From the NCBI GenBank assembly GCA_036768485.1, contig JAVLUZ010000192.1, positions 62,001 to 126,000 on the forward strand: 64,000 bases of DNA, given 5' to 3'. The notes beneath the pieces were generated by a model, which ran no database searches, was not told where the DNA came from, and saw nothing but the letters and a program-made list of their open reading frames with translations. Shown piece after piece: positions 1 through 11,267 of this stretch (position 1 is the first letter of the stretch; each line of letters opens with the position of its first letter). The position numbers and the translations under genes are program-made. The DNA comes from Mermis nigrescens (Eukaryota > Nematoda > Enoplea > Mermithida > Mermithidae).

Positions 1-34
1 ATAAAGATAAAGTATAAATATGGTCACCTGGACG

Positions 35-204
35 TATAGTTTGTTTCACATGACTTTGTGCATAAATTTTAAGAATTTTCATCGACAGGAAGTCGAGTGT
101 TGCGATAATTATATATCAGATCGATGCTATAATCGTAATCTGTCAAACTTATTGTCGGAGATATTTTCAAAATTTATGACCGAAGTTGTGTGAAACAGAC
201 TATA
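35..204. mobile_element. Short MITE with TATAGTCTGTTTCA-type inverted ends
   Basis: About 170 bp. It begins TATAGTTTGTTTCACATGA and ends with the inverse, TGTGTGAAACAGACTATA, and the subterminal stretches (GCATAAATTTT / AAAATTTATG) also pair. A second, diverged copy lies at 22023-22192. The same ends bound the longer elements at 1596 and 23334, so this looks like a deletion derivative of one family. No coding capacity. The superfamily is not certain; the TA at the very ends could be a TA target duplication. Confidence 0.7.
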
Positions 205-589
205 GGAGATTGATGTATGTAATCTACTATATATTTTTGAAAGTTTGTTTGTTTGTATGTATGTTCGTATGTTTGTGCCGGGTTGGCTCCGGCCCAATGA
301 AATTTGGTGGGCTGATATTTTGGGCCGAGGTCGGTCCAATCGGGGAAGGAGCCGTAGCGACATTGAAATTCGACCAATCACAGCCGTTCACCCTATGCAG
401 TAGTGAAGCGGCGTATCTTCCCGTGCTATAAGTATAAACTTTTTCGGGAGATGAGCGATTTTTCAGGTACCAAACCGTGTTAACAACGGTTAGTCAACTC
501 CACGTTGTAAGCATAGTCGTTTTACACCCACCCACCAATGTGTTATGCAGGATGCCCTCCTACGTTTACCATTACGAAACCTCAGTATT
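205..589. other. Unassigned intergenic stretch
   Basis: A TTTG/TATG-rich run around 240-280 is followed by a GC-richer segment (about 280-420) with repeated GGGCC/GGCCC words. Open frames on both strands are short and show no recognisable domain. I see no gene. Confidence 0.4.
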
Positions 590-1020
590 GCGGGTTTGAC
601 CGAATAACGCAATAACATACCCGTTTAAATAGGACACGGTATAACATAACCAATGCTATAAGCAATGCAATGCTATAAGATAGGACACGGTATAATATAT
701 CCAATTCTATAACATGCACAATGCAATAAGATAGGACATGATATAACATATCCAATGCTATGAGATACCTAATGCTTAGATGACACGGTATAACATATAA
801 GATACCCAATGCTACAAGATGGGACACGGTGTACCTTACCCAATGCTATGAGATAGGATACTGTATAACATACCCAATGCTAACATACCTAATGCTACAA
901 GATAGGATACGGTATAGCATACCCAATGCTATAAGATACCTAATGCTATAACATACCCAATGCCATAAGATATGACACGGTATAAAGTACCCAATGCTAT
1001 AGCATACTCAACGCTATAAG
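590..1020. repeat. Tandem repeat, unit about 35 bp
   Basis: Degenerate units built from AAGATAGGACACGGTATAA and CATACCCAATGCTAT repeat about a dozen times, some units shortened to the ATACCTAATGCTA half. The open frames across it are simply repeat translation. Confidence 0.85.
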
Positions 1021-1036
1021 ACAGGGCACGATGAAA

Positions 1037-1352
1037 CACGAACATTATGGAAATTTTCTTGAAACATCAAAATTAAGGATTTTTAAAAACATCAAAATTA
1101 TGGATTTTTTTATAAAACATCAAAATTATGGATTTTTTAAAATAACATCAAAATTATGGATTCTTTTTAAAAAAAACATGGAATTTTTTTAAAAAACATC
1201 AAAATTATAGATTTTTTTAAAAACATCAAAATTATGGATTTTTTAGAATCACATCAAAATTACGGATTTTTTAAAATAACACCAAAATTACGGATTAATA
1301 AAAAAAACATCAAAATTATGGATTTTTCCAAGAAACATCAAAATTATGGACA
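1037..1352. repeat. Tandem repeat, unit about 27 bp
   Basis: About ten units of AACATCAAAATTATGGATTT with a variable A/T-rich linker. It directly follows the previous array. A similar word (ACATCAAAAATATGG) makes up the array at 26705-26965. Confidence 0.85.
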
Positions 1353-1595
1353 GCTCATCTAGTGTGCAATAAACGAGAGTGGGTGATGCAAAACTGCCAG
1401 GTGAATGCCCTAACTTTTACACCTGAGGTCAAAGAGATGATAGGCATTAAGCACACATAAATGTAAGTTTGGGGGTTTACCTGTGATAATCTGACTGACC
1501 CATGTACTACTACTACTGGCTGACAGCAAGTCACTTCTTTCTTTTCATAAGCATCAAAACCCTGCTATGTGCGCCTGTACAAAGTATATATGTAC
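1353..1595. other. Spacer without recognised gene
   Basis: Unique-looking sequence between a tandem array and a TIR element. No open frame with recognisable content. Confidence 0.4.
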
Positions 1596-2143
1596 ATAGT
1601 CTGTTTCCTTCATCCGAGAGCTTTTTCAGTGAATGTTTTTGAAGGCTCTAGTAACCCCTTCTTTCTAATTTACTGTAGGTCGCTAGATCTCACTGTGGCT
1701 ACATAGCAAAGAAGGGTTTTTTAAATAACATTCTCGCGGCATAATTTATTCGCATCTTCCATCAGATCGATCAACTTACAGATAAAAATTGCGCATTCAG
1801 CTAATCCTTAGTTGACACTTTAAACACAATAGATCAAGATGTTAAGAAACACCGCGAACTCCCGCATAGCTCAGTGATAAATAGTCTGCTTGTCGTTAAA
1901 GCAACCCAGGTTCGATTCCAGCCGATAGCTTTTTGTTCAGCGCACTTACTGTAGTATGTTCCAGCATTGATTAAACGCCTAAATTAAATTTATGTGGGCG
2001 GATTAGCGCATTAAAAATGGAGGAATCTCAGCCACTTGCCCTCACTGAGCTGATCTGCCGAATTACAGTAATTGGTCTTGTTTTGCTTACTGCAGCCCAT
2101 AAAAATTTACTAAAAAGCTCTTCAACAAATGAAACAGACTATA
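1596..2143 (+). mobile_element. Non-autonomous TIR element with tRNA-like core (copy 1)
   Basis: About 548 bp. Left end TATAGTCTGTTTC-like plus CCGAGAGCTTTTT; right end AAAGCTCTTC then AAATGAAACAGACTATA, giving about 30 bp of inverted terminal homology. The interior holds a tRNA-like segment (1862-1930) followed by TTTTTGTTCAGCGCACTTACTG. A second full-length copy in the opposite orientation lies at 23334-23883 and is alignable over its whole length. No transposase frame is present. Confidence 0.75.
1862..1930 (+). pseudogene. tRNA-like sequence inside TIR element (copy 1)
   Basis: It has an A-box-like TAGCTCAGTGATAA, a 5-bp anticodon stem (TGCTT/AAGCA) with loop GTCGTTA (anticodon position CGT, threonine if real), and a B-box GGTTCGATTCC. 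The acceptor stem does not pair and the T stem has mismatches, so a functional tRNA is unlikely. A mobile tRNA-derived module with intact pol III promoter boxes is more likely. Confidence 0.6.
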
Positions 2144-2462
2144 TTTACAGCAGTTATTGATTTCTTTCAAAATTCTCTATTTTTCATGGGCTTAGACTTG
2201 GATTAACGTGAGTTAGTAACTGTAGGAGTTACTACTAACGTGGGTGCTAGTAGTAGTAGGTACTCCTGCTAACATCGGTATCACTCCTGCTTACTCAGGT
2301 CAATATACAGGCATTACTTTGGGCTGCACGCCGTGGAGTTTAAACAATCATTTTCTTGTATTACAGTAAAACTTAAATGCGTCTAAATGTATTTCACGTC
2401 AAACCTGCATTTTGGATTACGTGCTAACTTATGTACACAGTTTATCTTTTTTAGCAAATAAA
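2144..2462. other. Unassigned stretch
   Basis: It contains a short cluster of TAGTAGTAG/ACTACTAA words around 2210-2290 but no gene-like frame. Confidence 0.35.
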
Positions 2463-2612
2463 TTCCTATTAAAAAGATAAAGATAAAGATAAAGATGGCT
2501 ATGATTTTTTCAAAAGATAAAGATAAAATAAAGAAATCGTCAAGATAGAGATAAAGATATCTTTATCTTTATCTTTATCTTGCTAAAAAGATAAAGATAA
2601 AGATATCTTTTA
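2463..2612. repeat. GATAAA / TTTATC microsatellite with palindrome
   Basis: Runs of AAAGAT appear in both orientations, so that GATAAAGATATCTTTATC forms a self-complementary hairpin near 2555 and again near 2600. No coding potential. Confidence 0.8.
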
Positions 2613-2739
2613 CAACACTAGCGGAGGTAAGGTTTCGTGAAATAAGTTATAAATCAATTGTTTAACAAACATGAAAGCTTTCCAATTGTTCTTTGCGAAA
2701 AAGGGAAAAATGTTTTGTGACTAAAACTTGATTTTTCGC

Positions 2740-2995
2740 AGGCCACAGAATATACTTCGATTTTCGCGTTGAAATCTAAGTGTTCAGCACATTCTTACGG
2801 CTTTTGTGCGCATAGGGAAATTTTATCTTCCCCTCCTTTTACATCCTTAAGAATAAAGAAATCCAAGTATATTCACCTTTTATGCTCCATCAGCATTTTT
2901 GTTGCTAGTATTCTACTTTTTCTTAGCGTGATTTTGTCCTTAAACACTGCATTCTCATTACAAAAAAAGCAGCCTAAACTAACCTTAATCAGAGG
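2740..2995 (-). repeat. Diverged copy of the foldback arm seen at 5830-6605
   Basis: It shares the order GGCC(a/g)CAGAATATAC, CCTCCTTTTACATCC, CCAAGTATATTCA and TTAGCGTGATTT with the right arm of the 5.83 kb foldback. The 87-codon open frame at 2769-3032 overlaps it, has no good start context, and is not kept as a gene. Confidence 0.6.
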
Positions 2996-4699
2996 AAAAA
3001 CCTACGTAAAAGTCCCCGTTGGATCGATTTAAAAATTAGCATGAAAATTTTCTCAATGTATTTCAAACTAGAAATGTTCGAGGAAGGTGAAATCCAGAGC
3101 TTGCATAAGCAACGATTAAACAATGTTTACTCTTATGTTGAACAGTTTATAGCTTCAATGTCAAGTGTTGACATTGTAAGAAAGATAACAACGACGGAAG
3201 TCTGGAAATTTTTGAATTAAAATTTACGTTCATGACGTTACTAGCCTAATTAACGTAAAATCCTGAATCGATAGAAACAGCAAGCGAAAGCCAGGCACCG
3301 CCAAAAATTGCACGCAATTGAACAATGCTCGAGAAAGCAACAAAAATTAGTAGTCGAGCAAGACAACATGAAAAAATTTAAGAAAGACGAAAAGAAAGAA
3401 GAGTAAAGAAAATAAAAAGAAAATTTACGAGCCGCATATATTCCAAAAATGAATAGACATAAATTTTCACGGATTTTAACATGAAAAAACATTGGAATCA
3501 GTTTCATAAATACAAAGCATAAGAATTATTATTATGAAAAAGAACAAATTTGCAGGCATTATTCTGAAAAATGTTTCTCATTCAAGTTAGCCTTCAAACC
3601 AGTGCATGTTTGAGAATATAAATGATTAAAGATGAGTCGAAAATCGTTGAAATATAAAGTGATCAAGAATATGCAATATGGAGTTAAATATTGGCATTAG
3701 CAAACGTGCATAATTTAAACTTCACCTCTTCACAGCTCAACTAACACCGGCTGTAGAAAAGTTCAAAGGTCAGATTCGTTATTATGACGTTACGGAGATC
3801 ATTTTAAAAAATGACCATGCCCTAATGCTCTAGGCGGAAACGTGCTTCTCAGTGTAAACTTTACACTTGCGCTAATAATGCAATCTTGGGTATATAGAAA
3901 CAAAATAAACTATGATGCGTAACGCTAAGGTCAGGGGACATTTTAAGCATAATCAGCAAGTTCCTCCTACTTAGCGGAAAAGCCAAAGAAATTTCTTTTT
4001 CATCTCGAACCTTTACACTAAAACGATCACAAAGCAAGAAATATTGCGTCAAAAAAGAAAAGAATTTTTTTGGTTTTGAGATATTGTAACTTTCTACATT
4101 ATTAAACCAGTTGGACTGCACAGAAATCAAAATTGAGTTAGATAAGCTGTAAGACACGCAATGATTGAAAAAAACACGTATACTTTACACTTTTGTGTAA
4201 CAACCATTGAGTGAAAAGAAAATTTTGACTTCAGATTCGTAATCTGCGATTCAGGGGAAATCTTTTTAAAAGATTGGCCCTTCGCAACTCATTTAATTTT
4301 TTGGTTTACACTTTACACGCTCATTGCTAACTCGGTATTGAGTGTAAACAAAAAATCAACATCGAGTTTTTCAATTATCTATCGATTAGAAAAAACCGCA
4401 CCTCCTAGGTGTGTACCGAAATTGCTGTGAGGGGGACGCAAAATTCGCTCTCGCTGTGATAGCACATGATATAACTTTTACAATATGATTTTGATTGTTT
4501 TAATCTTTTCTTCGAAAAAGCCTTCATGCGTGTGTATCCGGTCCGGGAGCGGTTTTATTGGAGATCAAGAAAAGCGTCGAAATTTTCTGGACGTAGTGCT
4601 TAAACGTAAAGAAATTTTACCAAACTAACTCTCTCGATGTCTCGAAAATCATTATAGCAGTAATGAAGACATTTATTGCTGCGAAAACCTTACAGAAAC
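2996..4699. other. Long stretch without a gene
   Basis: AT-rich, with recurring TTTACAC/GTGTAAA words from about 3840 to 4350. Open frames are under about 100 codons and repeat-derived or unrecognised. A block at about 4390-4440 (CCGCACCT..GTGTACC) has a relative near 9558-9610. Confidence 0.4.
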
Positions 4700-4900
4700 T
4701 AAGGAATATTGCTTCCAGACAGCTAGGAAAGTAAATGCCATTAATAGACATTATCTGGCGCGAGGCGCCGGAAAAATTTCAGAATTAAAGTAAGATCAAT
4801 GATGGCGAAAAATCATCATAAATTACATATCCATTCGTTACCTCGCCAACTATTTTAGGATAAATGCCCCATCCCCCGTTCCTTTAATTCGCCCGTACCA
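4700..4900 (+). mobile_element. 3' fragment of MITE-E2
   Basis: It resembles 52090-52275: AAGTAAAT..ATTAATAG, then AATCAT..AAATT.CATATCCATTC, then CTCGCCAA.TATTTT, ending in a C/T-rich run before ATTCGCCCGTACC. It contains the near-palindrome GGCGCGAGGCGCC, a variant of a motif shared by several families in this window. Confidence 0.5.
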
Positions 4901-5116
4901 CCGCTAAGGATAAAACTGTATCAGATCAGAAGCCACTTTTGTAGCCTAAAATTCAGTGAATAAGATATAGAACAAATGAAGCAGACTAAGTTTTTCCTCG
5001 TATGTATTTTAGGGCCAGCAAGGCAAGATTACTGCTAACTGCTGTCGTCTTTTTGATTTATTCGAATTTGTTCAGTAAACCTTTACAACGCCACACTCGA
5101 CAGTATTACTTAAAAT

Positions 5117-5353
5117 CATGCGTGGGCAGCACAAAAATTCTGAGGGGTGCAAGATTTTTCAAAGGTCAAAAAATGGCCTTAAAATGGTGATATGGCGAAA
5201 AAACACCATTTTTCAACCTTTCTCATCGAGCACTATCCATTGGCATCAAAGTATTGCGAGAAAAAAAAACGAAAAAAATTTTAAAAATTGAATTCTGGGG
5301 GTATTTTGGATTCTTGGGGAGTGCATACCCCGAACCCCCCACGCGTAGGCGTG
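5117..5353 (+). mobile_element. MITE-A copy
   Basis: 237 bp. Starts CATGCGTGGGCAGCAC and ends CACGCGTAGGCGTG. Flanking 8-bp duplications are CTTAAAAT and CTTAAAAC (7/8). The interior has the family order: TTCTGAGGGGTGCAAG, TTTTTCAAAGGTCAAAAAATGG, CGAGCACTATCCATTGGCAT, GAATTCTGGGGG, GCATACCCC. No coding capacity; open frames here recur in every copy and are only translations of the repeat. Confidence 0.85.
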
Positions 5354-5444
5354 CTTAAAACTTATACGCACTTCCATTGCATCTTTTCACGAGGAATCAA
5401 ATTTCTATCCTAGGTAGGTATTTTTGATTATTCGTATTTCATTC

Positions 5445-5752
5445 GATGGCAACTCGACGCAAGAGAACTCGCCTCAAGGCAACTGGACGCGGACTTCTCG
5501 ACAGTAAGACAATTCGACGCATGACAACTAGACACAGACACAAGTCGACATAAAGCCAGCTCACCTCAAGACAACTCGCCTCCAGACAACTCGCCTCAAG
5601 ATAACTCGACGCAGACAACTCGACGCAGACAACTCGATGCAGACAACTCGCCTCAAGACAACTCGACGCAGACAACTTGACGCAGACAACTCGACGTAGC
5701 TAGACAACCCGACGTAGCTAGACAACTCGACACAGACAACTCGATGCAACAC
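5445..5752 (-). repeat. Minisatellite of AGACAACTCGACGC units
   Basis: About twenty units of 14-16 bp (GACAACTCGACGCA, GACAACTCGCCTCA). The same minisatellite in inverted orientation lies at 12465-13008. The Ser/Leu/Glu/Val-rich open frames on the minus strand are repeat translation. Confidence 0.9.
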
Positions 5753-5829
5753 TATTCTTAGCTAGGTAAGTTACCTATACCTTCCTACGTAGTTATGTGC
5801 AATATGCACGACATGTAGTGTAGATACAT

Positions 5830-6605
5830 ATATATGTATAGAGCAAAAGAAAATGCTCCGATGGAACAAAAGATGAATATACTTGGAATTGTGGATTATT
5901 ATGGATGTAAAAGGAGGACTAGGAAAAATCTACCTAAAGTCGGAAAATCTGCTAAAAATCACACTTTCTCTAAGCAACGCAAGAAATCGATGTATATTCT
6001 GCGGCCAACAGATTAAAATAAATATTCAACCATAACAAAGATTGAAACAGCAGCACGTTAGCTATGCAGTAGCTTTGGGAAATGATATTAAGTAAACCAA
6101 CAGTCTTCCAAGCCAATTGAATGAAATAGCAAACATCGAAGACAATTGAAGACATGGTTGGTTTAAAACAGTAGGAACCGCGTAAGTTGACTTGAAACAG
6201 ACTTAATGTAGATACATTAGCATGCCCGAAACGATTGTGTGCACTAATCAATCGGCTCCTGCTTTGCTTGCTATAATGCTCATAAAATAAAACAACTTTA
6301 AATACAATACCTCTTAGTTTTCTATCAATCAGGTGCCAGCAATTTAAAAAAGTAACCTTGATAGATTTCGTTTATACACTCTTATCTGAAACTTCGAACA
6401 TTATTTTAAAAAGACACTTTTTAGAGGCCGCAGAATATACATCGATTTTTTGCGTTGCTTAGAGAAAGTGTGATTTTTAGCAGATTTTCCGACTTTAGGT
6501 AGATTTTTCCTAGTCCCTCCTTTTACATCCATAATAATCCACAATTCCAAGTATATTCATCTTTTTTGTTCCATCGGAGCATTTTTCTTTGCTAGTACAC
6601 TACTT
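5830..6605. mobile_element. Foldback element with near-identical 170-bp arms
   Basis: The left arm (about 5830-6012) and right arm (about 6425-6600) are inverted copies, differing by only a few single-base changes. They share AAATGCTCCGATGGAACAAA, GGAATTGTGGATTATTATGG, GTCGGAAAATCTGCTAAAAA and ATCGATGTATATTCTGCGG. They are separated by about 410 bp of unrelated sequence. Diverged single arms occur at 2740-2995 and 21690-21775. No transposase frame in the spacer. Confidence 0.8.
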
Positions 6606-6894
6606 TTAATTAGCGTGATTTCAGTACATCAGTCAGTAAACACAATCAGTAACATGCCACAATAATGACAACAGTCCAAGAACGCGGAAAACAATATTGT
6701 TCTTAACATCAGCATTATCCTTTTTAAAACAAGACAACCTTATTGACACCATCCATTTTCAAATTAAAACTGCATTAAGTTATTTCTTCTTAATGTGCAC
6801 TTCACTTATAATCAAGCACAAAAATTTAACCAGCGAATTCACATTGCAAATCCTCACTCAATCAATACACAAGCACAATGTGTTGTGACTTTTG
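6606..6894. other. Spacer without gene
   Basis: AT-rich; the only open frames are short and unrecognised. Confidence 0.35.
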
Positions 6895-6990
6895 AAATTG
6901 AAAACACCCAATTTTTAATTTTCAAATTGAAAATTGGGTCAATTTTCAAATTGAAAATTGGGTCAATTTTCAAATTGAAAATTGGGTGTT
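6895..6990. repeat. Tandem palindromic repeat, 24-bp unit
   Basis: Three to four units of TTTTCAAATTGAAAATTGGG. Each unit contains the palindrome AATTTTCAAATTGAAAATT, so the array can form serial hairpins. Confidence 0.9.
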
Positions 6991-7324
6991 TGAATTTGCG
7001 GTAAAGAAAATAATCAAAAGATAGTCACTTGGTTTATTTAAGCCGAGTAATAAAATAACGACCGTCCACCAATTCCAAACTAAACGCGACTAATCTGATC
7101 ACTATGAAAAATTTTTGAAAAATGAGCTTGCTAAGCGAGAGTAAGAGAATTATAAAAGATTTTAAAACTTCAAGAAAATGGAAAAGGCGGGATGTTGGTA
7201 AATTAGAAGGCAAAGTTCTTCGGCAAAAATTCAAAAACTTAACGCAAATATCAAATGTAAGAACACTAACGCTTTGATTTGGTAGTAAAATAAATTTGTA
7301 GTATAGACTACATATTAACAACAA

Positions 7325-8500
7325 ATGAATAGTGCAAACTTTACACAACTACTAGGTGTAGAGAATACTAACAGTTTACGGCTTATTAATGTACATGATT
7401 ACAATAAAGCTGCATATCTTTGTCGACTTCTGTGCACAGTAGGTGATTGCTGGTTCATTTTAAACCACTTTTGCAGGCAATTTACATCAATTAAAACGAT
7501 AGCTCTCCATGTGCAAGATCTTGTGAAACATATTATAAATACGGCTAAGAAAGATTTAACTTTAATGCAACCCATTTAAGACAAAATTACATCTCTTCAA
7601 TGATCTAAGGACAATTGAACATAATTTTTAAATCACTTTAGAATTCTTTTTTGAGGGTAAACAAACTCACTTAATTGATGTCTCACATATGAATCCTTGA
7701 AAATTTCTTGACTTCAGTTACAAAGTCTCTGCAAGTCTATCGAATTAAGGTTAACACGTAACGTAAACTTTACACAAACACATAGCGTAAAGAATATTTT
7801 AGTCGGATTCGTAATTTTGATATTGCTCCGATATTTCTTTCAACATTTATGGAAAAATGAGTCTCCATAATGTTTTAAAGACAATAAACATTAGGTTTAA
7901 ACCACTTTGCAATACTGCTGAGTGTAAGCAAGCGCGCCCAACTGACGTATATATTTCATTCCCTGTAAATTTTTATATCTCAGAAAAAATTTCGGTTTTT
8001 GCAATGCTCTAGAACAAAGGCTAACATGCAGTGTAAAAAATTACTCGGATATTTTGATCAACATTCATGAAAAAATTATGTCTCTACAATGGTCTGAGGA
8101 CATATAAACAATGAGTGTAAACTACTTTACATCACTGTTGGATGTAAACAAACACGCCTACGTGACGTCTCACATTTGATCCTTTGAAAACTTCTAGACT
8201 CCAAGAAAAAAAATTAGGTTTCTGGAATGCTCAAAAAACGAAGATTAATACATATGCTTGTGTAAACTTCATGTAAACACTTAGTGTAAAGAAGATTTTA
8301 GTCAGATTTCGTAATTTTGATATTGTTCCGATATTACGATTAATATTTATGAAAAAATTAAGTCTACATAATGTTCTATGGGCAAACTAACAATTGGTGT
8401 AAACTACTTTACAACACCGTAGAGTGTAAACATATGCGCCAGACTGGCATATCAAATTTGGTTCCTGGTCCATTTCTAGACTTGATAAACGTGTCCTGAC
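7325..8500. repeat. Degenerate tandem array, unit roughly 250 bp, rich in GTGTAAAC
   Basis: The same succession recurs near 7750, 8030 and 8265: GTAAACTTTACAC or GTGTAAA, then ATTTTGATATTG.TCCGATAT, then a TTATGAAAAAATTA-like word, GTCTC.ATAATG, and finally AGTGTAAACTACTTTAC. The blocks are too diverged for exact borders. No coding frame survives. Confidence 0.65.
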
Positions 8501-10494
8501 TCATAACCGGAGAAGCAGGCAGAAAAAACAAGACAGAAACGCATTTTAAACTCCAAATTTTGACTTTACACTCGCTAAATATTAATGTATAGACAATTTG
8601 CTTTGACATGCACCCGATATAAAGCACTTTATTTTTATTCTATTAGACTTATCCCGACTTCTGGATGGAGAAAGTGGCGAACAAAAAACGCAACAAAAAC
8701 GTATTTTCCATCATTTAGGTCACTGTAAACTTTAAAATTCTGTACCGAACTCCCCATTGAGTTTGAAGAAATTCGGTTTGGTACAATTTGTAGCTTTTAA
8801 ATCGTAGTACATTCCTGTGTGTCAAAATTCTGTTGCAAAAATTATTTGGTATGATTTATCAATCAAACTTCGGAAAAAACGTGTTTTTTTCGCCCATTTT
8901 TTACCTCTCGATTTCGAACTTTACACCCCTATAAATAACTCAATATTGCGTTTTTTTAAATGCGGTTTGCTGCGATGTTTAGCCCCTGTGAGGCAATTTA
9001 TTAATGCTGCCTTCGATTTGGCACTGACTCATAAGCGGAAAAATTTGGCAGAGAAATCTTACTTAAAATCCGTTTTTACACCATCCACTAGAGTGTAAAC
9101 TTTAGAACCACAGGATCTAACTCACCATAGAGCATAGAAGACTTTGCTTATATGCAGAATGTAGCCCTTGATCCGCTCTACATTTCTGTCAGAAAATATT
9201 TTGGAAACCTCATAACCGGATTTGTATCGGACATAGGAAGGTTGAACACTCGACCAAAAGTGCTTTTTCACCCCCAGATTTTTGCACTCTTTACACTGCC
9301 GTTCGATAACTAATGCGAATTTCCAAAAACATAAAAAGTACCATCTGTAGAATTTATCCCTCTATTATCCTATCCTGTTCAATCCTTCGAGTCATCAATA
9401 CTCAGTTGTCCATACGCCGCAGTAAAAAGGTCCCAAAATTGTCCTATGTTATAACGTTACACAAAAACTTTAACCTTCTTTACACAGTCAATTTTGAGTT
9501 TCAAGAAAAACAAAAAAACACGGGCAGCGAATTCTTTTATTATCTTTCTTTAAAAAAACCGCACCTTCCAGAAGTGTCCCGTTATAGCTGTAGGGGGTGC
9601 ACGGGTGTTGGGGGTACCCAAGTATATTATAGGTACGCGCTAACACGCTACCTAAGATATAGTCTATGTAGGTACATGACGTTAAACCTATTATGCATGA
9701 AAGTTTTAAAAATTTATCAAATGCATATTTTAGCAAAATTGAGTGTTTCCAATTTTGAAAATAAAGCAAATTTTACCCCATATGTAAGTTTGGAGCTGCC
9801 CAATATCCATGTATGGTTCATCCCGCCCATCCGCCTCAAGCCCAGGCGTGCACCTGGAGGAATTTTCTACAAAAATGTTTCAAATGACAAGAAACTGTGT
9901 AGTAGAATTGTTCTAACGCTATTTTAGCATTTATGCCAGTTTTCAGGTCATTTCTACCCAAAAAAACTCCATTTTTGACCCTCCCTCCAGATCAGCCATG
10001 CTGTGCATCTATGCTCAAGCCTACCATCCATACCTGGGCAACCGAATTTCTGGTGGGTCGGATGGTGTAAATGGCGAAGAATAGTACTAAAAATAGCTAA
10101 AAATAGCATTCTGGTAGATCTGCAGGGGTATTGTCCTCGGTGGTGCAAGTCCCCCAGTCCCTACGCCCATGTGTGCTAACAACCCCATCCACCTATGCTT
10201 TGCCATGCTTGCTAAGGCTGAAAAAAATTGTATTGAGGGAACAGTAGGTCTGTAGCATCCCAGAGTATACCGCCTTGTTAATGCTCTGCGGACTGAACAG
10301 TCGCTTATGGAGACGCGTCGCGCTAGAATAGACGCTGGTGAAGTGGTGCCCCTGTATCAGAAGAGGGTGTACCTGTACCGGCAGGCAAACGATCGTCTGC
10401 AAGCATTAATCACTGATTAAGACAACAGAGCTCGGCTGTATTTTTTCGCGCGGCTGTTCGTATAATTACGAATTTTAGTTTACGTGCCTTTTTA
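8501..10494. other. Repeat-derived region without a supported gene
   Basis: It continues the GTGTAAAC-rich motif blocks (for example 8540-8700, 8890-9100 with CTCATAACCGGA). The 204-codon frame at 9313-9927 is the longest in this part. It has no recognisable domain or codon structure and overlaps repeat words, so I do not call it a gene. A motif block at 9960-10150 carries AGATCAGCCATGCTGTGCAT, a MITE-C-like word. Confidence 0.4.
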
Positions 10495-10865
10495 TCTTTT
10501 TATTCGTATTTTTTATGACTTATGTGACATTTGCTTTGCCATGTCTTTCATCGCTTGCATTTCGTTGTTGTTTTTTGAGACTGTGATGATTTTTATTGTG
10601 ACATGACTTTTTGTTTTTCTTGACAGTTTTCTTTTTAGTTTTGTTTGACTTTGCTCAATCAGCTTTTTGTGTTTTTTGGACTTTGCGATGTTTTTTACTC
10701 GGAATTATTTTTTTTACGTGACTTGTTGTTTTTCTTGACCGATTTCTTTTTGGTTTTGTTGAGCTCAATCGTCTATTTTTGTTTTTTTAGACTGTGATGC
10801 TTTTTGCTGGACAGTTCTTGTTGTGACTCGACTTTTTTTGACAGATCTCTTTTTTACTTTTGAAT
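10495..10865. repeat. T-rich degenerate tandem repeat
   Basis: About three units of roughly 115 bp with the shared order TGTGACTTG/TGACATGAC, TTTTTGTTTTTCTTGACAG, TTTCTTTTTGGTTTTGTT, GCTCAATC and GACTGTGATG. Confidence 0.7.
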
Positions 10866-11267
10866 CTCATGTGTTATTTAACAATAAACTTACTCTACGA
10901 CGTAGGATATGCAGTGACAATTATATCTGGGCATTGGGATAAGGGTTAGGAAAGTTTGTACCTCCGAGAATACCTTATACCTAACGTCATAATGAAAATA
11001 CCCTGCAGTATACCCAAGATGAACTTTTTGAAAATTCTTTTTGCTTTTTACGATTTTTTGATGCCAGTGGGTAGCGCTCGACAAGAAACGTTAAAAAATT
11101 GTTTTTTGCTATCGCATCATTTTGAGACGACAATTTTACCTTTAAAGTATTTTGCACCCGCAGAATTTTGGTGCTGTCCGTGCGCCTGTCGTGACAATTA
11201 GATTTATTAGCAGAGCATTCATTGGGTTGCGTCAGTCAGCTGGTTGCCGAGTGTTGTTCTGAGGGGA

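Noticed and set aside
590..1352. CRISPR-like array
   Set aside because: Adjacent short repeats without unique spacers, in a eukaryotic context; ordinary tandem repeats.
1862..1930. Functional tRNA-Thr
   Set aside because: Acceptor stem unpaired and T stem mismatched in both copies; kept only as a tRNA-like module.
2769..3032. 87-codon frame with a hydrophobic segment
   Set aside because: Lies in a diverged copy of the foldback arm; hydrophobicity follows from T-rich sequence.
5439..5752. Ser/Leu/Val/Glu-rich small proteins on the minus strand
   Set aside because: Translation of the 14-16-bp minisatellite; all frames are open because the unit lacks stops.
9313..9927. Longest open frame (204 codons)
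   Set aside because: No domain, no codon bias unlike its flanks, overlaps repeat-derived words shared with other places in the window.
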